Assembly (NCBI GenBank): GCA_965219005.1
Contig: CBDCMS010000004.1
Location: 558,001 to 622,000, forward strand
Length of the DNA stretch: 64,000 nucleotides
Source: CAUZIZ01 sp965219005
GTDB lineage: Bacteria; Acidobacteriota; UBA6911; RPQK01; JAJDTT01
Reading direction: 5' to 3'
Shown here: positions 26,862 to 34,854 of the stretch, piece by piece
How the letters are laid out: every line of letters begins with the position of its first letter
Numbering within the stretch: position 1 is the stretch's first letter
Made by a program: the position numbers and the translations under genes
The notes under the pieces: model-generated
What the model saw: only the letters and a program-made list of their open reading frames with translations
The model's database searches: none
Told to the model about the DNA's origin: nothing

Positions 26862-28126
26862 GACTGCTTTTCCAGACGAAGAAACTCTTCGAAAGCAGGC
26901 CAGATATCTTGTTTCTGACGGATCGAGATCGACTTGTAGTTCTCGGCCGTGACCGCAGAGGAAAAGAAGTCCAGAAGACTACTGCTTCCGGAATAGGAGC
27001 CCGGGGGCTTGATCTCACCGTATCCGAACAGGTTGCAGGCCTGGCAGAGTTCGAGTGCCGCCTCCAGGGCCTTGGCGTTGTCGGAGCCGAAGTTGTCCCC
27101 ATCGGAACAGTGGAATGCGTAGATGTTCCAGAGGCTCGGGTGGTAGCGTTCCTGGATGATTTGGAGGGCCTTGTTGTAGCCTGACGAGATGAAGGTTCCG
27201 CCAGACTCACCTTTGCGAAAGAACTCCTCTTCCGTGGCTTCCCGGGCCTCGGTGTCGTGAGAGAGAAACACGACCTCGGTGTTGGCATATTTCGTTGAGA
27301 CGAAACGGTGGAGTAGAAAAAAGAAGCTCCGCGCAAGGTACTTTTTCGACACGTCCATTGATCCAGACGTATCCATGATGCAGATGACGACTGCGTTGGA
27401 CTCACGCCTGATCTTTGGGGCCCGATGACGAAAGCGGAGATCACGCTCCCAGAACGGTGACCGCACCGGCAAGGGCGATGGTTTCCGCCGAGCAGACTCT
27501 GGTGCCAGCCCGACCGCAACGCCGAGATCGGGATCCGGAGCCGCGTTTTCTTCTAACCCGGACGAGCGTCGAGCTCTCTGGAGTCGACGGACACGCTCGA
27601 TAGCACTGCGGTGAAGCGAGAGGCGTGCCCGGACGCCCTTCCGGCGATAGCCCTTAGACTTCTGGTTGTGTTCGAGCTCTATGGATTTCAGTTGCTTGCG
27701 CTCCTGATTCGGCAACTCAAGGTCCTCAAACATGATCTCAATCAGTTCATCCAGAGTGATCTCGGTCTCGTAGTAGTCGGAGCCGGCAGTGTCACCTGCT
27801 TGCTCTGGAACCGGTTGGGGAGTCGAGTCGCGTCCGATCACCTGTCCAGGCTGGGTTTGACCATTTCCCTGGCCTACCTGGGCCTGATTCGCTCCGAAGC
27901 TGAAGCGGTACTCTTTGATCCCACGGATCGGTACCTTGACGATTCGATCTCGACTCTTGCCGATGATCGCCTCCTCGGCAATGACGTCGCCGATGTTCTC
28001 GCGGATCGCTTGTCGGATCTTCAGCCGATGGCGGGAGCGATCTCCGGCGCTGCGATCGCTCCGTTGGGCCTCTGATGGCTGCCATTTGCGGATCACGATG
28101 TGAGGGTGGGGGTTTTCCAGGGTCAT
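26858..28126 (-). CDS. yeaH: DUF444 family protein (YeaH-like, vWA-type domain)
   Basis: About 422 residues from ATG 28126 (MTLENPHPHIVIRKW). This start has GGAAGAG upstream; the longer open frame reads into a palindrome and is unlikely. The C-terminal half has a von Willebrand-A-like MIDAS (VVICIMDTSGSMDVSKK), and ESGGTFISSGYNKAL and IYAFHCSDGDNFGSDN are family signatures. The N-terminal part carries the conserved KIRQAIRENIGD and SRDRIVKVPI region. YeaH proteins accompany the PrkA kinase and SpoVR. The spacing to prkA is about 130 bases and contains a strong hairpin. Confidence 0.92.
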   Translation of the reverse strand: MTLENPHPHIVIRKWQPSEAQRSDRSAGDRSRHRLKIRQAIRENIGDVIAEEAIIGKSRDRIVKVPIRGIKEYRFSFGANQAQVGQGNGQTQPGQVIGRDSTPQPVPEQAGDTAGSDYYETEITLDELIEIMFEDLELPNQERKQLKSIELEHNQKSKGYRRKGVRARLSLHRSAIERVRRLQRARRSSGLEENAAPDPDLGVAVGLAPESARRKPSPLPVRSPFWERDLRFRHRAPKIRRESNAVVICIMDTSGSMDVSKKYLARSFFFLLHRFVSTKYANTEVVFLSHDTEAREATEEEFFRKGESGGTFISSGYNKALQIIQERYHPSLWNIYAFHCSDGDNFGSDNAKALEAALELCQACNLFGYGEIKPPGSYSGSSSLLDFFSSAVTAENYKSISIRQKQDIWPAFEEFLRLEKQS

Positions 28127-28176
28127 GATCTCTTCCCGAGAGATGAACTTGCCCAACTTCAGCTGGGGAGACCGGG

Positions 28177-28233
28177 GTAGGATGGGCACTCCTGTCCGTC
28201 GGTCTCCTAGACGGGCAGGAGTGCCCATCCTAC
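28177..28233. repeat. 24-bp hairpin between prkA and yeaH
   Basis: Arms 28177-28200 and 28210-28233 pair over 24 bases with a single mismatch and a nine-base loop. The core is gtaggatgggcactcctg. It lies between the prkA stop and the yeaH start. No T-run follows, so it is more likely a mobile palindrome or an RNA-processing/attenuation hairpin than an intrinsic terminator. Confidence 0.8.
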
Positions 28234-28258
28234 CGCGTCGGCACTCTTTCCAGAGTAC

Positions 28259-30214
28259 TCAGTCCTTCCAGAGGTTGTTGGCGGCGTAGTTCAGAACCAG
28301 GTCCACGCAGTGGGAACAGTAGCCGTTCTCCAGAAGATTCTGGACCATCAAGTCGTACTTCTGGCTCTGTTCCTCGTCCCGAGATCGGCTCTTGGTCACG
28401 ATTCGGCTCATCTCCCGCACGGACGTCATCAGCCGTTTCTCGATCGCCTCTTTGAGGGGCTCATAGCTACGATAGGAAAGGTTTTCTCCCCGTCGGTTGG
28501 AGGACCAGAGATAGGCAATCACCTCTTGTCTGAAACCCTCTGCTGCTGTGCCCACGACGGCGATCTGTTCCTCGATGGACTTGAGGAAGCCCTCATCGGG
28601 TTCAAGCTCCTCGTGAGTCCTTGAATCCAGGACCTTGGTCTTGTTCACGGACGCCTCAACATGGTCGAGGTAGTTCTGGAAGAGCTGTTCCGCCTGTTCC
28701 TGGTAGGAATAGACGAAGGCTTTGCTGATCTCCTTCTCGACCACCTGCAGATACTCTTTGTGAAGTGTGTCCTGGAGCAGTTCCAGGAAGAGCTTGCGGC
28801 CATCGTCGGGGAGGTCAGCTTCCTTGACCATTCTGATCAGGGACTCCCTGACATTGATGGGGTTGATGCAGGGACCACCGACTCCGTCGGAGAGCGCGTT
28901 GTCCAGCGCTTTCATGATGAATCGAGTGGAAATACCGTCCATCCCTTCGTCGCGAGCGTCATCGCGCAGTTCGCGCACGTCGACTTTTCTGAGCTTCCCC
29001 TGCTCCACGACTTTCTCGCCGTTGTAGAGCCTGAGCTTGGTCATCAGGTCACACTTTGGGTTGGGGTGAAGTCGGGTCAGGATGGCAAACATCGATGCCA
29101 TCTCCAGGGTGTGGGGAGCGACATGAACCCGGAAATCTGACTGCCGGATCATCTTCTCGTAGATCCGGATTTCCTCTGACAGGCGAAGATTGTAAGGTAC
29201 TTTCACCACAACGATTCGATCCAGGATGGCTTCGTTGGTGTGGTCCGATTTGAATCTCTGCCACTCGGCTTCATTGGAGTGCGCAACGATGGCGGTATCG
29301 ACGTAGATCATGCCGTGGCGCCCGGGAGCGGGTATGACCTTTTCCTGAGTGGCCGTGATCATGGCGTGCAGATACTCGGTTTCGTTCTTGAAGACCTCGA
29401 TGAACTCGACCAGGCCGCGGTTGCCAACGTTGAGAGCCCCGTCGAGGTCCAGCACCCGGGGATCGCCTTCAGAGTAGAGATCCAGCTTGGAGATGTCTTC
29501 CGACCCTATCAGCACGGAGGTGTCCTGGTTGTTTGGGTCGACCGGTGGGACAGCCGCGATACCGACGCGACTGCGGGAAGAAAACTCACGGGTGACGATC
29601 GGCATCTCTTCATACCGGGTGCCGAACTCCTGTTTGAGTCGTGTTCGGCAAATGGGGCACAAATCCCCTTCGATACGAACACCCAACATCTCCTCGAAGG
29701 CGGGCCTGAGGTGACGAGGCAGGAGGTGGAGCGGCTCCTCGTGCATGGGACAGTTCTCGATGGCATAGAAGGGCCCCATGTCCTCGAGTCCGGATTTGAT
29801 TTTCTGGACGAGGGAGCTCTTGCCTGAGCCAACTGGACCCATGAGGTAAAGCACCTGGCGGCTTTCTTCTCCCCTCAGGGCGGCGGAGCGGAAGTAGCGA
29901 ACGATCTGGGCGACGGTCTTTTCGACACCGAAAAACTCATTCTGGAAGAAGTCGTAAATCGGGACCGGCTCGTCCTGGTAGAGTCGCTTTGCCCGCAGAT
30001 CCTCGGTCTCGAGAAGCTCGCGAGATCCCGCTTTCATGATCGCCTCGTAGATGCGGGCATGAGCCAGTCCTGCAGCGGGCGGGTCCTTCCGGATCAGTTC
30101 CAGATAGTCCAAGAAACTGCCCCTCCAGGTCGTTTTGGAGTTTGCTACGCGATCTCGAAGGATCAGATTCTTCAGGTCTTGCTTACGGACAACGTCTTGT
30201 TGTGTGCTCATCAT
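28259..30214 (-). CDS. prkA: PrkA-type serine protein kinase (YeaG)
   Basis: About 651 residues from ATG 30214, preceded by AAGGGGG at five bases; the open frame further upstream is repeat DNA. The N-terminal AAA-like domain has Walker A GPVGSGKS near residues 126-133 and the family segment EYLHAMITATQEKVIPAPGR. The C-terminal kinase-like domain follows. PrkA/YeaG is a bacterial serine kinase expressed under starvation and stress. The length agrees with E. coli YeaG (644). The gene order prkA-yeaH-spoVR is conserved across many phyla. Confidence 0.92.
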   Translation of the reverse strand: MMSTQQDVVRKQDLKNLILRDRVANSKTTWRGSFLDYLELIRKDPPAAGLAHARIYEAIMKAGSRELLETEDLRAKRLYQDEPVPIYDFFQNEFFGVEKTVAQIVRYFRSAALRGEESRQVLYLMGPVGSGKSSLVQKIKSGLEDMGPFYAIENCPMHEEPLHLLPRHLRPAFEEMLGVRIEGDLCPICRTRLKQEFGTRYEEMPIVTREFSSRSRVGIAAVPPVDPNNQDTSVLIGSEDISKLDLYSEGDPRVLDLDGALNVGNRGLVEFIEVFKNETEYLHAMITATQEKVIPAPGRHGMIYVDTAIVAHSNEAEWQRFKSDHTNEAILDRIVVVKVPYNLRLSEEIRIYEKMIRQSDFRVHVAPHTLEMASMFAILTRLHPNPKCDLMTKLRLYNGEKVVEQGKLRKVDVRELRDDARDEGMDGISTRFIMKALDNALSDGVGGPCINPINVRESLIRMVKEADLPDDGRKLFLELLQDTLHKEYLQVVEKEISKAFVYSYQEQAEQLFQNYLDHVEASVNKTKVLDSRTHEELEPDEGFLKSIEEQIAVVGTAAEGFRQEVIAYLWSSNRRGENLSYRSYEPLKEAIEKRLMTSVREMSRIVTKSRSRDEEQSQKYDLMVQNLLENGYCSHCVDLVLNYAANNLWKD

Positions 30215-30267
30215 GTACCCCCTTAATTCGACGAGCAGCAGCCCGATTTCGTTCACCTCCCTTGCCC

Positions 30268-30400
30268 CTGTCCTTTCCCTTGCCTTTGCCCGTGCTCGTG
30301 CTGACCCTGTCCATTGATGTGAAGAACCCAGCCACAAGCGCTAGATCATCGCGGGTAGAGGCAAAGGCAAAGGCAAGGGTAAGGGGGAAAGGAGAGGACA
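30268..30400. repeat. Fold-back repeat with CCTTGCCTTTGCC arms
   Basis: Imperfect inverted repeat: tcctttcccttgcctttgcc near 30271-30290, and the complementary gcaaaggcaagg with purine-rich flank near 30361-30400. A related palindrome lies at 35559-35658. It lies between prkA and the lipoprotein promoter. Confidence 0.6.
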
Positions 30401-30417
30401 GTTAAAACGTGATAGTC

Positions 30418-30446
30418 TTGACACTGTCCGATGGGTAAAGTATACG
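30418..30446 (+). promoter_or_regulatory. Sigma70-type promoter (TTGACA-N17-TATACG)
   Basis: A perfect -35 (TTGACA, 30418-30423) and a good -10 (TATACG, 30441-30446) with 17-base spacing lie 57 bases upstream of the small lipoprotein gene at 30504. This is one of the two best promoter matches in the window, with that at 34820-34848. Confidence 0.7.
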
Positions 30447-30503
30447 AAGAACATCCCATTACAATGCGTGTTGGGAAACCACGCTGCTTAGGAGGAATCG
30501 ATC

Positions 30504-30893
30504 ATGGGTTTCTATATGAGAATGTTGGCTGTGCTAGGTGTTGCCGTAATCCTGGTGGGTTGTGGAGGTGCTCCTGCTCCGGAGACTGCTGAGCAGCCAC
30601 CAGCAGAAGAGCCCCCGGCCGAGGAGCCGGCACAGAGCGCAACCATGACTTGGACAGGCTGGCTGGCCGACGAGAAGTGTGCCCGCGAGGGGAAGGCGGC
30701 CACCGACGATCATGCCGGATGTGCCGCGGGTTGTGTCAAAGGTGGGCAGCCTATTGTTTTCGTCAGCGAGTCGGACAAGGCAGTCTACACACTGGACTCC
30801 CCGGACAAGGTCCAGGAGCACGTAGGCCACAAGGTGACGCTGGAAGGTACCATGGATGGCACGACCATCGCGGTGGCTTCAGTCACGATGTGA
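30504..30893 (+). CDS. Small lipoprotein with conserved cysteines
   Basis: A 129-residue protein with strong AGGAGG ribosome-binding site eight bases before ATG. The lipobox VILVGC marks a lipoprotein; a Pro/Glu-rich linker (residues 24-45) follows. The folded part carries WTGWLADEKCAREGK, HAGCAAGCVKGG and a small beta domain ending HVGHKVTLEGTM. It resembles short exported proteins of Acidobacteriota with the pattern DxKC...CxxxCV followed by an OB-like domain; the function is unknown. Its own promoter and a downstream hairpin indicate a single-gene unit. Confidence 0.78.
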   Translation: MGFYMRMLAVLGVAVILVGCGGAPAPETAEQPPAEEPPAEEPAQSATMTWTGWLADEKCAREGKAATDDHAGCAAGCVKGGQPIVFVSESDKAVYTLDSPDKVQEHVGHKVTLEGTMDGTTIAVASVTM

Positions 30894-30920
30894 TGAGAGA
30901 CAGCTAGGATTAGTGAAGGG

Positions 30921-30952
30921 CTCTACCCCACCCCCAAGTCGGTGGGGTAGAG
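30921..30952 (+). terminator. 12-bp hairpin after the lipoprotein gene
   Basis: ctctaccccacc (30921-30932) pairs perfectly with ggtggggtagag (30941-30952) around an eight-base loop. It sits 28 bases after the stop codon. A T-run is missing, so it may stabilise the 3' end or act as a Rho-assisted terminator. Confidence 0.5.
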
Positions 30953-31021
30953 TCCTGAGTCCGCTGAAGGGATTGTTCGAGCAATCTCCTTGCTCGAGGT
31001 CCTTCTTCCTCTCAGGTTGGG

Positions 31022-32074
31022 CTAGCTCCAGGCTTCTCGGATCAATCTTGACCAATTGGCGTGCATGATGTTCTTGATATCCTGGGAACTGTAGCCGCGT
31101 CGCTCCAGAATCGCCGGAATCCCCTGTAAATCAGCAATAGTGTCGATATCAGTGGGACACTGTTCCTTGCCGTAGCCTCCATCGAGATCTGACCCGATGG
31201 CTACGTGCTGTGCGCTGCCTGCCAGCTGGCACACATGATCCATGTGATCGACTACGGTTTCGAACGTGATGCCGGTATTGTCGATGGCCTCTCTATCCCA
31301 TGAGGGAGAGAGCATCCAGGCATCGAAAGCCGTTCCTATAACAGCTCCTCGCTCAACCAGCGCCTTGATCTGTTGATCATCGATTTGTCGATCATCGTCG
31401 CAGAGACTGCGACAACAGTTATGACTTGCCAGGACCTGGCCCTGGAACAGATCCAAGGCTTCCCAGAAGGCCTTTTCTGCCAAATGGCTGGTGTCCAGAA
31501 TCATCCCCACCTCCTCCAGGGCTTTCAGTAACTCTCTTCCTCGGGGTGTCAGTCCGCCCGGAGCCCCGGTTCCGTGGGAATAGGGACTGATGCCGTAGTG
31601 GCAGAGGCTGACCACACGCAGACCGTGGTCCCACCACTCCGGTACCTGATCTGGGGAAACAATGGGATCGGCGCCTTCCATGGCGAGCACGTAGCCTTGA
31701 GGGGATCGCGGGTCGGAGTCCCACTGTTGCAGATGGGCGTCCAGGCCCTCTCTGTCCCGGACCTGTCGCGTCACCCCCCTAGCTTCCATCTGCCGATAGT
31801 AAGCCAGGTGTCCCTGGCATCGGGCATAGGCGATGTCCTGATTTCGCACGCCCGGGAAGCGCTTCCCCTGTGAAGCGACCCGGCACTGAATCACGGCAAA
31901 GACAAGCCCAACGTCTCCTTGTCTCAGCTCTTCGAAGTTGAGAACGCTGAGGCCGCGACCCTTCTGCGGCATGCCCGCTTCAGACTCGCGAATCTGCAGG
32001 ATGCTTTGGCACAGATCACGGTTCCACTCCAGGGCGTTGTAAGCAATGTCGAGATGAGCATCGATGATGAGCAT
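31022..32074 (-). CDS. Membrane dipeptidase-type amidohydrolase (peptidase M19)
   Basis: About 350 residues from ATG 32074, with GAGGAA upstream. The peptidase M19 metal motifs are present: HxD in IDAHLDIAYNA, the bridging glutamate in AMEGADPIV, the histidine in VLASHNCCRSLCDDDRQI, and GSDLDGGYG near the C-terminus. The family hydrolyses dipeptides, including D-amino acid-containing ones. Bacterial members lack the signal sequence and GPI anchor of the renal enzyme, as here. It is a single gene, convergent with the small lipoprotein gene. Confidence 0.87.
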   Translation of the reverse strand: MLIIDAHLDIAYNALEWNRDLCQSILQIRESEAGMPQKGRGLSVLNFEELRQGDVGLVFAVIQCRVASQGKRFPGVRNQDIAYARCQGHLAYYRQMEARGVTRQVRDREGLDAHLQQWDSDPRSPQGYVLAMEGADPIVSPDQVPEWWDHGLRVVSLCHYGISPYSHGTGAPGGLTPRGRELLKALEEVGMILDTSHLAEKAFWEALDLFQGQVLASHNCCRSLCDDDRQIDDQQIKALVERGAVIGTAFDAWMLSPSWDREAIDNTGITFETVVDHMDHVCQLAGSAQHVAIGSDLDGGYGKEQCPTDIDTIADLQGIPAILERRGYSSQDIKNIMHANWSRLIREAWS

Positions 32075-32159
32075 GTTGGGTTCCTCGTGGCTTGGGAGAA
32101 TCTGCCTCTTCCGGGTCATTCGAGAAAAAACTGTGCCTGATTTTCAGAAGGCATCACCT

Positions 32160-32385
32160 ACGCCGAAGGCGTTACTGCGGGTAGCAGGGTTGCAATGCGA
32201 AGCGAGCTACCCTGGGTTCGTTTCGTTTGCCTGTTCTCTTCTATGCTGAAAGCGTTATTGCCAAAGCGTTTCCGGTCGGCAACAACCCCTTCGGGGTAGC
32301 GAATTTCCTAACGACCCTGACCCAGGGTAGCTCGCTTCGCTCTGCATCGCCAACCCTGGGCTACCCGCACTAACGCCTTTGGCGT
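32160..32385. repeat. Fold-back element with arms of about 57-65 bp
   Basis: Left arm 32160-32216 and right arm 32321-32385 are inverted copies sharing cgaagcgagctaccctggg, gtgcgggtagc-like and acgccnaaggcgtta sequence. A spacer of about 100 bases separates them. It has no coding potential and looks like a non-autonomous mobile palindrome. With the next two entries it fills the whole 32075-33030 gap. Confidence 0.8.
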
Positions 32386-32429
32386 AAGGACGTGCTCCCA
32401 GGAACTTGTAACTGCATTCCAATTTCACT

Positions 32430-32707
32430 TAGTACACTGGAACGTAAATACGGCAACGTTTGCAGATGGGGCTTGTAAGGCGAGGTCAAGGCAGGAGGAG
32501 GAAGACGATGCTTGGCCATCTTCGACGACGACCAACGCAGAGATCGTCCACAACCCCCATCTGCCCTGCGGGTGGCGACGGGACGGGCCGATGGCTTTGT
32601 CGCTCCTCCTGGCAATACGCAAAGGTATGGCTGCGTCGTCGCTTCGCGCGCTCGACACCGTCGCGCTCGCCACAAACGTTGCCGTATTTACGTTCCAGAG
32701 TACTTAG
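32430..32707. mobile_element. Terminal-inverted-repeat element of about 278 bp (MITE-like), copy 1
   Basis: Arms of about 34 bp (32430-32463 and 32673-32707) share ctggaacgtaaatacggcaa and run on to cgtttg. The core (aggcgaggtcaaggcaggag and following) is about 95% the same by eye as the core at 58966-59192. That element has different outer arm sequence but the same total length. No transposase is encoded. Short open frames exist on both strands in both copies but are probably incidental. Confidence 0.8.
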
Positions 32708-32815
32708 GTGTCAGGTTAGACAATCGCCTGAGGTGCGTCCGATCGGAATGCCGGGACCGTTCCTTGGCACTCACGGCTCTCTCAAACGGTGGCTTTTGGA
32801 TGATCTCCGAACCCA

Positions 32816-33030
32816 ATGAAGTTTCAGGTTAGCCCGCCCCAAGCGATGCTGGCCCCATTCGAGAACGGAACTTCTTGGGGTCAACAGAGATCTTGCTGTT
32901 GTCCGGCTCTCTCCTCGGAACTTGGGCTCATCTTGCAGACAAGTCAAGTCGTTCGCGGCTCTGCTGGCTGTAGCTGTTTCCGGTACTGTTCACTGATCAC
33001 TTCACCACTGCTCACTATTCAAGTTTCAGT
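32816..33030 (+). repeat. Dispersed repeat copy B (complete)
   Basis: The most complete plus-oriented copy. It begins tgaagtttcaggttagc, contains ccattcgagaacggaacttc, gttgtccggctctctcctcg and caagtcgttcgcggctctgc, and ends ctcactattcaagtttcag. It abuts the stop codon of the next gene on the minus strand. Confidence 0.8.
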
Positions 33031-33498
33031 TTAGTTCCCATCGGCCGGAGTCTCGCGAAACTCGAAGTCGTCCTGACAGCACCAGCAGGGACCCGGGTCG
33101 AAAGCCGTGATGTGGCAGACCTCGCAGCGATAGTAGAGATCGTGCAACCGGCCCTCCAGCAGGGATTGAATCTTGATGATTTCGAGTTCGTTCGTTGAGG
33201 TCAAGCGCCCCCGGATCTGGAGCAGCCGCTGGCGGACCCGGGGATCCTGGAACATAGCCGTCTTGGCATCCTCAGTCAGGAACCGGTAGACCTTACCCTC
33301 TGGAGTGCTCAAAGCGAAGAGGTCTTCGCTCCCGCACTCGACTTGCTGACTGCCTGATGGGTCTGAAGAAGACAGGCATACGATGCGCCCCTTCAGTGTC
33401 ACTTCCCCCTCGATCGAGGAGGCGCCATCCTCAGATGCGGTTGCCATTCCTGATGTCATCAGTGTGAAAATAGCGAGCGTCAGGGCGAATCTTCGCAT
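33031..33498 (-). CDS. Small exported protein with C-terminal cysteine cluster
   Basis: A 155-residue protein of unknown function. Residues 1-22 form a signal peptide (RRFALTLAIFTLMTSGMATA). The middle is a beta-rich OB-like segment (EVTLKGRIVCLSSSDPSG and KVYRFLTEDAKTAM). The C-terminus has five cysteines in YYRCEVCHITAFDPGPCWCC, similar to a rubredoxin-like or zinc knuckle. Metal binding is an inference. It is divergent from the dehydrogenase gene at 33613. Confidence 0.68.
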   Translation of the reverse strand: MRRFALTLAIFTLMTSGMATASEDGASSIEGEVTLKGRIVCLSSSDPSGSQQVECGSEDLFALSTPEGKVYRFLTEDAKTAMFQDPRVRQRLLQIRGRLTSTNELEIIKIQSLLEGRLHDLYYRCEVCHITAFDPGPCWCCQDDFEFRETPADGN

Positions 33499-33612
33499 TG
33501 TCTATGGGGGTTTCTTCGGGGCCTAGTGTACCACCCCAATCGGCCCCGGTGAGGGCCGCACCAGGCGGTAGCCGAGATTGACCTTTCCCAGCCCGCGATT
33601 TAACCTTACCTC

Positions 33613-34587
33613 GTGAGTTCCGAGCCACTCTCCATCGTTGCTACTGGACCGCTCCCCGAATGGGTGGCTGAGCAGTTCAGTCCCCATCCCTTGATCTTTT
33701 GCGAAGCCTTCACCCACGAGGCCGTCTCCTCGAAGGTCGGCCCCGGCGTAGTGGGTCTCGTCGCGCGCGGACCTGTTGTGATCGATGCCGAAATGATCAC
33801 TACCGCAACCGAGCTGCGTGTCATCGGGCGCTCTGGGGTGGGCTACGATACCGTAGACATTGCCGCGGCTACCGAGCACAGGATCCCCGTCGTCTATACT
33901 CCCGGTGCCATGTCTCGGGTTGTCGCAGAGCACACACTCGCGCTCATATTGGGGGCGGCAAAGAATCTGCTGGGCTGGCATCGAGTAGTGCTAGAGGGGG
34001 AGTGGGAGGAGCGCTATCAGAACCCCAATCTGGACCTGGAAGGATCCGTCGTCGGAATTGTTGGGTTTGGAAGGATCGGAAGAGAAGTTAGGGACCTACT
34101 GAAGCCCTTCGGGGTGCAAGTCCTGGTGCATGATCCTTACGTAGCAGCGGCTGATTACTCGGGAAGTGGAGTCCGCTTTGTTTCCCTGGAGGAGCTTCTG
34201 AACGGCGCCGACCTGGTGACACTCCACGCTCCTTCGAACGATGAGACCCAGAACCTGATTCATCGCGGCAGTATCGACCAGTTCAAGCAGGGAGCGATTC
34301 TGGTAAATGCAGCCCGAGGCGCCCTGATCGAAAGCCACGATCTTCTCTACGAGGCTCTGGAAAGCGGCAGGCTGCGCTGCGTTGCACTCGACGTGTTCGA
34401 TTCAGAACCTCCGGACCGCAGTCATCCGCTGTTCGGACATCCGGGGACCGTTCTGACGGCTCACGTTGGGAGCTCGACACCAGGTGCCCAGAACCGGATT
34501 GTCGAGACCGTCGTAGCCGACATGAAGGCGGTGCTTGACGGCCGCCGGCCACGGCCCGAAAATCTGGTGAATCCTGAGGTCTACTAG
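33613..34587 (+). CDS. D-2-hydroxyacid dehydrogenase (phosphoglycerate dehydrogenase-like)
   Basis: A 324-residue NAD-dependent dehydrogenase beginning at a GTG. The Rossmann motif is GIVGFGRIGREV near residue 150. The catalytic triad is visible as arginine in LVNAARGALI, glutamate in VFDSEPPDRSHPLF and histidine in LTAHVGSST. It lacks the C-terminal ACT domain of long SerA enzymes, so it may be a short phosphoglycerate dehydrogenase or another 2-hydroxyacid dehydrogenase. No serine pathway neighbours are seen. Confidence 0.87.
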   Translation: MSSEPLSIVATGPLPEWVAEQFSPHPLIFCEAFTHEAVSSKVGPGVVGLVARGPVVIDAEMITTATELRVIGRSGVGYDTVDIAAATEHRIPVVYTPGAMSRVVAEHTLALILGAAKNLLGWHRVVLEGEWEERYQNPNLDLEGSVVGIVGFGRIGREVRDLLKPFGVQVLVHDPYVAAADYSGSGVRFVSLEELLNGADLVTLHAPSNDETQNLIHRGSIDQFKQGAILVNAARGALIESHDLLYEALESGRLRCVALDVFDSEPPDRSHPLFGHPGTVLTAHVGSSTPGAQNRIVETVVADMKAVLDGRRPRPENLVNPEVY

Positions 34588-34639
34588 TCAGGGGTCACAG
34601 GTCACGCATTCGCAGCGGCCGACTGCTTCACTTCGCTTA

Positions 34640-34819
34640 GGGCTCGTGCAAAAACAACTTCACATTCTGGCATCTCAGCTTCACACTATCTTCGGCCGCT
34701 CCTCAATCGCGAAATCCTCAACGTAGGCCTGGCTACGCCGCGGTTTCGCTCAATCGTTCGCGACCAAATCTAGTGTAAATCTGAGCCCCAACTCTGCGAA
34801 GTTATTCTTGCACGAACCC
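34640..34819. mobile_element. MITE-like palindromic element, 180 bp
   Basis: Terminal inverted repeats of 22 bp with four mismatches (gggctcgtgcaaaaacaactt and the complement of gaagttattcttgcacgaac). TTA stands on both outer sides and may be a target duplication. The inside is non-coding. It lies just upstream of the HAD gene promoter. Confidence 0.7.
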
Positions 34820-34848
34820 TTAGACCAACTGGACCTCGCTGCTATAAT
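34820..34848 (+). promoter_or_regulatory. Promoter TTAGAC-N17-TATAAT, probably giving a leaderless mRNA
   Basis: A consensus -10 (TATAAT, 34843-34848) is 17 bases from TTAGAC (34820-34825). The HAD start codon at 34855 is only six bases past the -10 box, so transcription should begin at or next to the ATG. No Shine-Dalgarno can fit. The -35 box directly abuts the end of the palindromic element. Confidence 0.65.
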
Positions 34849-34854
34849 CCCCCG

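Noticed and set aside
25443..30214. prkA-yeaH-spoVR as a novel system
   Set aside because: This is the well-known stress operon (yeaG-yeaH-ycgB) with ordinary gene lengths and order.
30215..30337. N-terminal extension of PrkA by 41 residues
   Set aside because: The extra residues are repeat-like (Ala/Arg/Lys) and arise from fold-back DNA; ATG 30214 has AAGGGGG and gives the normal family length.
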